From the NCBI RefSeq assembly GCF_008123515.1, contig NZ_VSSR01000029.1, positions 124,001 through 188,000 on the forward strand: DNA of 64,000 bases. Reading direction: 5' to 3'. The position numbers were made by a program, and so were the translations under genes. Positions within the stretch are counted from its first letter, which is position 1. The number at the start of each line of letters is the position of its first letter. Origin of the DNA: Bradyrhizobium cytisi. Its GTDB lineage: Bacteria > Pseudomonadota > Alphaproteobacteria > Rhizobiales > Xanthobacteraceae. Of this stretch, positions 57,416 to 64,000 are shown one piece after another. The notes beneath the pieces are model-generated. The model ran no database searches. It saw only the letters and a list, made by a program, of their open reading frames with translations, and was not told the origin of the DNA.

Positions 57416-59116
57416 CTATTGAGCCAGGATCATTGCGAAGTAGCCGAACACAGTGAGCAGAATGCCCGATACGGCGTAACCAACCGGGAACCCAATCCAG
57501 GGTACGGAGCTCTGGATTTCCACCGCGGCCTCGCGGCACGGACCGGAGTGCGACCGCGCACCGGCAACGCCACCCATCAACACGGCCGGGTTGATCTTGA
57601 AGACATGGAAGCCGATCGCCCAGACGATGAAGGGCGGGATCGTGCATGCGATGAAGCCCGCGACGAAAATCTTCAACGCGACCGCACCCGTGAGCTGCGC
57701 CAACAACCCAGCGCCGGCATTGATGCCGACGATGGCGACGAAGACCACGAGGCCGAGATCCTCAAGCACATTGCGCGCGGCGTTCGGCGTATTGCCGAAG
57801 AAGCGCAGGCGGGAGACGAGCGACGAGACAATCACGCCCGACAGCAAGAGACCACCGGCGTTTCCGAGGCCGATCTTAGCGCCGAAGGCCGGAAATTCGA
57901 TCATCCCGATCAGGAAGCCGATGATCATGCCTGCGGCGAGCGTCAATAGATCAGTCGAAGTGTTGGTCCGCGCAATGCGTCCCCACATCTGGCCGAGTTC
58001 GTTGACAGCCGACTTGATGCCGACCACCGAGACGATATCCATCCGCTGCAACTCGGTCTTGAGACCGGCCGGAATCTGCACGCCGCCACGTTCGACCTTG
58101 GTAACCTGCAACTGGCCGGCGATGGCCGTTTCGCGGAAGGACTCAAAGGTGCGTCCCACCATCGCCTTGTTGGTGACGAGGATGTCCGCCTGGTCCATGG
58201 GAATGCCGAGCGCCTTGGCGTCGGCGACTTCCGGCCCGATCAGGCCCATCTTGTCGGTGAGATGCTCGGTCGAGCCGCCGAGCGCAACCACGTCGCCCTT
58301 TTGCAGGACGAGTTCGGGATCGGCACCCTGCGGTTCGCCGCGCCGCGCCACGTTGACGATGCGGTATTCGGGATTCATCGTCCGGAATTTGGCAATGCTC
58401 ATGCCGACCTGCGCTGGATTCTCGAGCCGGTAGGCGCGCAAGCCGAACTGCCGATAGCCGGTCAGGCCGCCGCCCTCGAGATCCTTGACTCCGAACTCCT
58501 GCTCGTACTGCCTGGCAGCCGCCTTGGCATCGACGCCCCACCAGCGCGGCAGATATTTGCAGATCAGGATGATGCCGACGGTACCCCAGATATAGGTGAT
58601 GCCGTAGGATAGTGCGATCATGCCCGACGCGTCCTCGGGCTTCATGCCTTCAGGAAGCTTCACGACGCCGGAGGTGATGGCCTGCTCTGCCGAACCGATC
58701 GCAGCCGACATGGTCTGCGACCCCGCCAGCATACCGCCAGCTGCACCAATCGGGAGCGCGAAGAGCTTGGTGCAGATCACGACTAGCGCCAAACCGAGCA
58801 CGCTCGAGACCATCGCCAGGATACAGAATTTGAGGCCGTCGCCCTTCAAGCTGTTGATGAAGGACGGGCCTACACGCAGGCCGACTCCATACATGAACAG
58901 ATAATAGAAAAGGCTCTTGGCAAAGGTATTGAGCTCAAGCTTCACGCCGTAGGTCGAGGCCCAGACCGAAAGGGCTGCGCCCACCACGATGGCGCCGGCA
59001 ACCATGCCGAGGCCGTAACCTTTGATGCTTGCCCGGCCGATCCAGACGGCGAGCCCAACGACGAAGAACAGCAACAGAAACGGGTTCTGCTGCAAGAACG
59101 TGAAAAACGCCTGCAT
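57416..59116 (-). CDS. AspT/YidE-family aspartate:alanine exchanger-type antiporter
   Basis: A 566-residue membrane protein with two sets of five to six helices around two TrkA-C-type domains (RCK_C), the layout of aspartate:alanine exchangers. Seen: GYGLGMVAGAIVVGAALSVW, the motif GGMLAGSQTMSAAIGSAEQA in helix 5, the TrkA-C strands IVNVARRGEPQGADPELVLQ and a conserved C-terminal GGVAGARSHSGPCREAAVEI. Directly after the decarboxylase gene (15-base gap), so it probably exchanges the decarboxylation substrate and product, but Asp/Ala specificity is not established here. Confidence 0.9.
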   Translation of the reverse strand: MQAFFTFLQQNPFLLLFFVVGLAVWIGRASIKGYGLGMVAGAIVVGAALSVWASTYGVKLELNTFAKSLFYYLFMYGVGLRVGPSFINSLKGDGLKFCILAMVSSVLGLALVVICTKLFALPIGAAGGMLAGSQTMSAAIGSAEQAITSGVVKLPEGMKPEDASGMIALSYGITYIWGTVGIILICKYLPRWWGVDAKAAARQYEQEFGVKDLEGGGLTGYRQFGLRAYRLENPAQVGMSIAKFRTMNPEYRIVNVARRGEPQGADPELVLQKGDVVALGGSTEHLTDKMGLIGPEVADAKALGIPMDQADILVTNKAMVGRTFESFRETAIAGQLQVTKVERGGVQIPAGLKTELQRMDIVSVVGIKSAVNELGQMWGRIARTNTSTDLLTLAAGMIIGFLIGMIEFPAFGAKIGLGNAGGLLLSGVIVSSLVSRLRFFGNTPNAARNVLEDLGLVVFVAIVGINAGAGLLAQLTGAVALKIFVAGFIACTIPPFIVWAIGFHVFKINPAVLMGGVAGARSHSGPCREAAVEIQSSVPWIGFPVGYAVSGILLTVFGYFAMILAQ

Positions 59117-59131
59117 GTCCGTCCCCTTTTC

Positions 59132-61885
59132 TTATGAAGCGGCTTTCAGCTTCGGCGCTGCACCGGGCTTGGGCCGACCGATCTTCGCCAGGGCTTCGGC
59201 ACGTACGAGCTTCAGCCCTTCCTTGGCGTCGTAGCCATGGATTTCCTTGACATCGAGCTTGCGCATGAAGTCGATGGTTTCCTGGGTGATGACCTGCCCC
59301 GGCACCATGATCGGGAAGCCCGGCGGATACGGGATCACGAAACTGGCGGAGACGAGGTCGGGACCGGCCTTGAGGCGACGGTCGATCTCGGGATCACCGA
59401 GCCGGATATATTCGCATCCCGCGGCGTCATAGGCCGAGTAGAAGCCGCTACGGATGTCGCCTTCGTTGGTTTTGGTGCCGGCATCGCCGCGGAAACTCTG
59501 GTGGAAATACGAGAAATTCGGCAGGTCCGGCACGTCGGTCATCAGGCTCTTGACGCGCGCTTCGAACGTCGTCTTTGCATTGGCGCCGCCTTGAACAAGT
59601 CCGCGGTCGACCTCGCCCGCGATCTCCGCCAACACCCTCACCAGATGCGCGACGTCGCTGCGGGTGTTGTTGATATTGGACTGGAACAACACTGAATTGC
59701 GCGACGTCTTGTTGATCTGGATGTTGTAGTCGTTGGCCAGGACGCCCTTGAACTGCGTGCCGTCGTATCCGGCGGTACCGCACACCAGGGTCATGCGGGT
59801 CGGATCGAGGCAGAACTCGTCGTCATCAAGGCTCTTCAGGACGCTCGCCCAGTTCATGCCTGCCGCCAGATAGTCGGTGAAGCCGCTCTGGCGGTATTGC
59901 GCCGGCACCATCGCGTCCGCGCCGAGAATCCGGAAGTATTTTGCGATCAGCGGATTGTTGTTGACTGCTTGACGGATCGCGAACGCAATTTCGATCGCGT
60001 TGGCCACGAGACCATAGCCCTCCAGCTCCATTTGACGCCGCGAGACGTCGAGGCTGGCGATGAGCTGCTGGTTCGGGCTGGTCGACGCGTGCGTGAACAC
60101 GGCTTCCTTGAACTGCTGCTCGACGGTATGGAAATCGACATCCTTGACCGACAGCATCGAGCCCTGCCGGATCGCCGACATCGACTTGTGGGTTGAGTTC
60201 GTCTGGTAGACGCGCAAGCGGATCTGACGCGGATCTGGAATCAGCCGGGTCTTGAGCAGCACCCCGTCCGAGGGGGGCTTGCCGAGCTCGGCCTGCTGCT
60301 TCTCATAAGCCGCGACCGATTTCGGATCGTGCATCCAGGCCTCGATCTCGTTGGCGGCGCCCATCGCGGTCCGCCGGCGCAAGAACGGCGAGAAACGCGC
60401 AAAGCCGAACCAGGCTTCATCCCAGAGGAAGATCAGATCGGGCTTGATCGCGAGACATTCCTCCATCACGCGGCGGGTGTTGTAGATGTGGCCGTCGAAG
60501 GTGCAGTTGGTCAGGTCAAGCATCTTGACGCGGTCAAGCCGGCCATCCGCCTTCGCATTCAGCAGGGCCTGCTTGACTGTCTTCAGCGGTACCGCGCCAT
60601 ACATCGAATATTCCGTCATCGGAAACGCTTCGACGTAGATTGGCTGGGCGCCGGCCAGAACCATGCCATAATGGTGCGACTTGTGGCAGTTGCGGTCGAC
60701 GATCGCGATGTCGCCCGGCCCGAGCAGAGCCTGCACCGCCATCTTGTTCGAGGTCGAGGTGCCGTTGGTCACGAAGAACACGCGATCCGCGCCGAGCGCG
60801 CGCGCCGCCTTGTCCTGCGCCTTCTTGATAGTGCCGGTCGGCTCCAGCAGGCTGTCGAGGCCGCCGGTCGTCGCGCTGCTTTCGGCCAGAAACAGGTTCA
60901 AGCCGTAGAATTCGCCCATGTCGCGGATCCAGTCCGACTTGAAGACAGATTTGCCGCGCGCGATCGGCAGGGCATGAAAAGTTCCAATCGGGCGTTGCGC
61001 GTATTTCTTGAGGTTGTCGAAGAATGGTGTGTCGAAGCGATCCTGGATACCTTCGAGGATAGAAAGATGCAGCTCGAGGAGCTCTTCGATGGAGTAGAAT
61101 ATCCGGCGAACCACATTGGCCTCGGGGTTTCCCGCCATTTTCTCGACGTCGCGATTCGACATCAGATAGAGATCAAGCTCAGGACGTACGCGCTTGATGA
61201 TGTGCGCGAGCCGGAGTGCAGACGCGTCCGACTCGTCATTGATGCCAGCGGTTGCGGTCATGGTGCGGAGTATCGGCGCGTCGTGACGCGAGCGCAGGAA
61301 AAACCCTTCGTTGATGACGACGGCCGCGATGTTGGGGTTGAGCATCGTCGCGCAAAAGGCGTCTTCGAGGCTACCGACGATCACCGGCTCATAAACGAAG
61401 GAATCCACCGGACGTCGCAGCTTGCGCCATTCGGCAGCGAGCGCCGGCCAATGGTTGGAGGAGACGCCGGTGACGATCAGGGTTTCGAAATAGGGTCGAT
61501 GGCCCTGATGCGATCCGAAAGTCGAGGGTACTAGCTCGGGGGCATCACCATTGCCGTCATCCTCGGCATTCCAATCGCCGGCATGCTGGCGAAAGGATCT
61601 CGTCATCAGGGCCTGCGTGATGCGTGTCGCAAGACCAAGTGAACCCGCCGCATCTCCGGCCGAGGCCGCTTCCCGCAAAGCCGCCATCAGTTGCAGCCCG
61701 GGATAGCCGTGAAACTCCTCTATGACGGAGAGATCGGTCAGCGCCGCATCAAACTTCGCGCGGTCGCCGCCGCGCGCCCATACCTTGGCTGCTTCGACCA
61801 GATCGCGCCAGTCGTCCGCCCGTCCGCCGGGCCCGGAAATGAACTGGTCGATGCGCTTTTCTGCAGGCTTCGGGTCCTTGGACAT
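59132..61885 (-). CDS. Orn/Lys/Arg decarboxylase-family PLP enzyme, unusually long
   Basis: A 917-residue protein with GGAGAGAG before ATG 61885; family members are usually 700-760. An N-terminal extension of about 130 residues precedes the receiver-like wing domain (YFETLIVTGVSSNHWPALAA, YEPVIVGSLEDAFCATMLNP). The PLP core shows VFFVTNGTSTSNKMAVQALL, the pyridine-binding Asp in LIFLWDEAWFGFARFSPFLR and the PLP Lys in QTNSTHKSMSAIRQGSML (about 567). The substrate among basic amino acids cannot be fixed. Coded directly before the AspT-type antiporter; FixK box 61 bases upstream. Confidence 0.92.
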   Translation of the reverse strand: MSKDPKPAEKRIDQFISGPGGRADDWRDLVEAAKVWARGGDRAKFDAALTDLSVIEEFHGYPGLQLMAALREAASAGDAAGSLGLATRITQALMTRSFRQHAGDWNAEDDGNGDAPELVPSTFGSHQGHRPYFETLIVTGVSSNHWPALAAEWRKLRRPVDSFVYEPVIVGSLEDAFCATMLNPNIAAVVINEGFFLRSRHDAPILRTMTATAGINDESDASALRLAHIIKRVRPELDLYLMSNRDVEKMAGNPEANVVRRIFYSIEELLELHLSILEGIQDRFDTPFFDNLKKYAQRPIGTFHALPIARGKSVFKSDWIRDMGEFYGLNLFLAESSATTGGLDSLLEPTGTIKKAQDKAARALGADRVFFVTNGTSTSNKMAVQALLGPGDIAIVDRNCHKSHHYGMVLAGAQPIYVEAFPMTEYSMYGAVPLKTVKQALLNAKADGRLDRVKMLDLTNCTFDGHIYNTRRVMEECLAIKPDLIFLWDEAWFGFARFSPFLRRRTAMGAANEIEAWMHDPKSVAAYEKQQAELGKPPSDGVLLKTRLIPDPRQIRLRVYQTNSTHKSMSAIRQGSMLSVKDVDFHTVEQQFKEAVFTHASTSPNQQLIASLDVSRRQMELEGYGLVANAIEIAFAIRQAVNNNPLIAKYFRILGADAMVPAQYRQSGFTDYLAAGMNWASVLKSLDDDEFCLDPTRMTLVCGTAGYDGTQFKGVLANDYNIQINKTSRNSVLFQSNINNTRSDVAHLVRVLAEIAGEVDRGLVQGGANAKTTFEARVKSLMTDVPDLPNFSYFHQSFRGDAGTKTNEGDIRSGFYSAYDAAGCEYIRLGDPEIDRRLKAGPDLVSASFVIPYPPGFPIMVPGQVITQETIDFMRKLDVKEIHGYDAKEGLKLVRAEALAKIGRPKPGAAPKLKAAS

Positions 61886-61945
61886 GTCTCTCTCCGGATC
61901 TTTGCGGGTCGCAGCCCGATCGTGATGCCCGCTCACCTCGGTCTA

Positions 61946-61959
61946 TTGATCCAAGTCAA
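61946..61959. promoter_or_regulatory. FixK/FNR-type box (TTGAT-CCAA-GTCAA)
   Basis: TTGATCCAAGTCAA matches TTGAY-N4-RTCAA. It is 61 bases before the decarboxylase start at 61885; a -41.5 position would give a 26-base leader. Confidence 0.62.
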
Positions 61960-62101
61960 CGGACGCGCATCTTGAAGAGACCTGAAATACTTCGCGATGC
62001 AATATCGTCCGAGGCGGGGCCGCGCATCTGCTTGCGGATGATGGTTGGGGTCGGATCAGAGCCGACCGGCTCACAAGTCGTCTAGATCATCCGGCTTGGG
62101 A

Positions 62102-63796
62102 TCAGACGACCGCCCCGGCTTTGCTTTCGCCGAGCACGCTGTCGACCGACCGAAGCCAAGCCGCGCTGTCGGTCTTTTCCGCGAGGCCTTCAGCCTGCAG
62201 CAGATCGCGCAGCTGTGCATGGGCGCCGACGATGCAGAAGGCGATACGCCGGGAGGCAAGCTCGTCATAGAGATCGTGCAACATACGCGCGCCCGCCAGA
62301 TCGATATAGGGCGACGCCGAGAGATCGCAGACTATCAGCCTGATATCGACTGACCTCAGCAAGGTGTCCAACACTGCTTCCAGGATCGTTTCAGCATTGA
62401 TGTAGAGTAGCGAGGCTTCGGGCCGGAACGCGATGACGCCGACCAGCGGCTCGACACCCTCATGCCTCGCATTGTCGGAGTAACGGCCGGTACCTGGGAG
62501 CCGGCCGAGGAAAGCGACATTTGGACGTGAGGCCCGCGCCAGGAGCAGGACAATCGACGCAATGGCCGCCAGCAGGACGCCTTGCAATATCCCCAGGAGC
62601 AACACGGACAGGAGCGCAATCGCCGCGGCATAAAAGTCAATGCGGCTGACTTGCCACATCCGCAACAGCGCACGGATGTCCACCAGCCTGTAGACTGCGG
62701 CAAAGACGATAGCCGCAAGCACTGCCTTGGGCAGGTTCGTCAACAGCCCTGTGAAGAACAGCAAGCACAGCGCCAGCGTCACCGAGCAGATTACCAGCGC
62801 CAGCGGCGTGCGCGCGCCCGCATTGTCGTTGACGGCGGATTGCGACAGGCCACCGGCGACGGGGTAGCCGTTGCCGAAGGCGGTGACGACGTTCGCCGCC
62901 GCCAGCCCCAAGAACTCCTGCCGGACATCAAGGACGTAGCCGTGCTTGGCGGCGAAGCTGCGGGCGGCCGAGACACCTTCTATGTAGGCCAGCAGCACGC
63001 ATCCCGCGGCCAATGGGAACAGCTCGTCGGGCTCCACTAGGCCAAAGCTGGGTACGCCGATCGCCGGCAATCCCTCGGGAATCTTGCCGGTGACTGGCAC
63101 GCCAAGCGAGGGAAAACCAAGCAGTGTCGCCAGGACGATCGACAGCGTCATGATCGTGAGTCCGACCGGCTTTCCCGGCAGCCGCCGCTCGCCCAGCAGC
63201 AGCAACAAGAGCGCGACGGCTCCGATCGCCAGCACCAGCCAATTGATGTCTCCGAGCTGGCCCGCGAACTTGATGGCGCGATCGAAGACATTGTGACCGC
63301 CCCCGGCGACGCCGAACAGGCTCGGCAGCTGGCTCATCATGATGGTGAGTCCGGCGCCGGCCTTGAAGCCAACCAGAATACTGTCGCTGACCAGGCGGAC
63401 GAGAACGCTGAGCTTGAACAACCAGGCGATCAGACAAAGCAGCGCCACCGTGCATGCGGCCAGGCTGGCGATCTCAGCGTATTTCGCCGGGTCTCCGCCG
63501 GCCAGCGCCCCGACCGTGGCCGCAATCATCAGCGAGATCGCGGAGGTCGGACCGACTGCAAGCTGGCGCGACGACCCGAGCAGCGCATAGCCGATCCCGC
63601 CGAGCATGTAACCATAGATGCCGATCTGGGGCGGCAGGCCCGCCAGCGCTGCGTAGGCCAGTGACACGGGGATGGCGTAAGCCGCGAGGGTGATGCCAGC
63701 GATGGCGTCCGAACGCAGCCAAGCACTGCGATACTGCGCAAGCCAGATCGCGGGCGGAAAGAGGAGGATCCAGCGCGATTTACGCTCAGAGGACAT
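62102..63796 (-). CDS. SulP-family inorganic anion transporter with STAS domain
   Basis: A 564-residue SulP protein: about twelve to fourteen membrane helices, family signature AIPVSLAYAALAGLPPQIGI followed by YGYMLGGIGYALLGSSRQLA and VGPTSAISLM, the central GNGYPVAGGLSQSAVNDNAG (N-G-x-x-x-x-G-G-x-x-x-S-A-V-N), and a C-terminal STAS domain (ASLLYINAETILEAVLDTLL, LIVCDLSASPYIDLAGARML). Transports sulfate, bicarbonate or other anions; substrate not determinable. Start ATG shares a base with the stop of the upstream gene (TGATG). Confidence 0.94.
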   Translation of the reverse strand: MSSERKSRWILLFPPAIWLAQYRSAWLRSDAIAGITLAAYAIPVSLAYAALAGLPPQIGIYGYMLGGIGYALLGSSRQLAVGPTSAISLMIAATVGALAGGDPAKYAEIASLAACTVALLCLIAWLFKLSVLVRLVSDSILVGFKAGAGLTIMMSQLPSLFGVAGGGHNVFDRAIKFAGQLGDINWLVLAIGAVALLLLLLGERRLPGKPVGLTIMTLSIVLATLLGFPSLGVPVTGKIPEGLPAIGVPSFGLVEPDELFPLAAGCVLLAYIEGVSAARSFAAKHGYVLDVRQEFLGLAAANVVTAFGNGYPVAGGLSQSAVNDNAGARTPLALVICSVTLALCLLFFTGLLTNLPKAVLAAIVFAAVYRLVDIRALLRMWQVSRIDFYAAAIALLSVLLLGILQGVLLAAIASIVLLLARASRPNVAFLGRLPGTGRYSDNARHEGVEPLVGVIAFRPEASLLYINAETILEAVLDTLLRSVDIRLIVCDLSASPYIDLAGARMLHDLYDELASRRIAFCIVGAHAQLRDLLQAEGLAEKTDSAAWLRSVDSVLGESKAGAVV

Positions 63797-64000
63797 CAGA
63801 GCCCGCCCTCGTCACTTGAGACTTCGCAGAGCAACAGCACGACCAGCAGTGCGATCATGGGCAGACCGAGCGCCAGGTTCGGGATTTGCTTGGTCGCGAA
63901 GGCGCCCACAGCCGCCCCAAGACCGAACGTGACGCACAAGGTGGCGAAAATGCCGGGCGGTCGGAGCGACCCATTACCGGAGGCCGCAGCGAACAGGCCT
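63796..64000 (-). CDS. DUF1275 (YoaK)-like membrane protein, 5' end outside the window
   Basis: The last 67 codons are visible: GLFAAASGNGSLRPPGIFAT, LCVTFGLGAAVGAFATKQIP, NLALGLPMIALLVVLLLCEV and a stop at 63796-63798. Two hydrophobic helices separated by a short polar loop match the C-terminus of DUF1275-type membrane proteins (G-x-x-x-G-A-x-x-A). The stop overlaps the SulP start, so the two are co-translated. The family assignment is tentative because only the tail is present. Confidence 0.55.
   Translation of the reverse strand, partial: GLFAAASGNGSLRPPGIFATLCVTFGLGAAVGAFATKQIPNLALGLPMIALLVVLLLCEVSSDEGGL

Noticed and set aside
1..64000. CRISPR arrays, rRNA genes and complete tRNA genes
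   Set aside because: No regularly spaced repeats, rRNA-like sequence or complete cloverleaf were seen.

Overview
The window looks like chromosomal DNA of a Bradyrhizobium-type alphaproteobacterium (Hyphomicrobiales). This is inferred from high GC, many TTG/GTG starts, ATGA-coupled operons, gene families typical of that group, and two regulatory motifs known from it: the EcfG general-stress promoter (GGAAC-N16/17-CGTT) and the FixK/FNR box (TTGAY-N4-RTCAA). I found no rRNA, no intact tRNA and no CRISPR array.

Layout. 1-2.4 kb: a partial metallo-beta-lactamase-fold protein with lost metal ligands, and a DsbA/FrnE-like protein divergent from a LysR regulator. 2.4-5.3 kb: a decayed region holding a frameshifted GMC oxidoreductase tail, the 3' half of a tRNA-Gln (probable attachment-site scar), an IS91-family transposase pseudogene and a tyrosine-recombinase tail. 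5.3-12 kb: small genes, a quinone-oxidoreductase-like enzyme, a DUF72 protein, a YdeP/FdhF-type molybdopterin oxidoreductase with divergent fdhD, and a DUF305 protein. 12-18.3 kb (minus strand): an isochorismatase-like hydrolase, a PaoABC-like three-subunit aldehyde oxidoreductase, a flavodoxin-fold protein, a DUF2934 protein and a small stress-promoter gene. 18.3-30 kb: a respiratory block with SCO protein, a complete Alternative Complex III (actABCDEF, minus strand) and, divergent from it, a caa3 cytochrome oxidase of A2 type (coxBACD). 30-37 kb: a triheme cytochrome c, GMC dehydrogenase and Tat-type small subunit (one membrane dehydrogenase), a Tat-signal TPP enzyme and, divergent from it, a Tat-signal bicupin oxalate decarboxylase. 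37-46 kb: small stress and redox genes (PPC, CsbD, DJ-1, SDR, VOC, hydrolases), several of them broken. 46-64 kb: a MASE4-like histidine kinase, then a block with four FixK/FNR-like boxes: DUF3300/DUF2950 envelope operon, TAXI binding protein, HlyD-type fusion protein with a small membrane partner, PPK2, a very long Orn/Lys/Arg decarboxylase with an AspT-type antiporter, a SulP transporter and the end of a DUF1275-like gene.

How it fits together. Respiratory dehydrogenases (aldehyde, alcohol/sugar, formate-like) sit beside a complete bc1-independent quinol-to-oxygen chain. Five exact EcfG promoters lie 20-45 nt upstream of genes between 5.8 and 43.9 kb, so much of that part is probably a general-stress regulon. 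The 48-62 kb part looks like a low-oxygen regulon. Both assignments rest on motif reading by eye and have not been tested by a genome-wide search.
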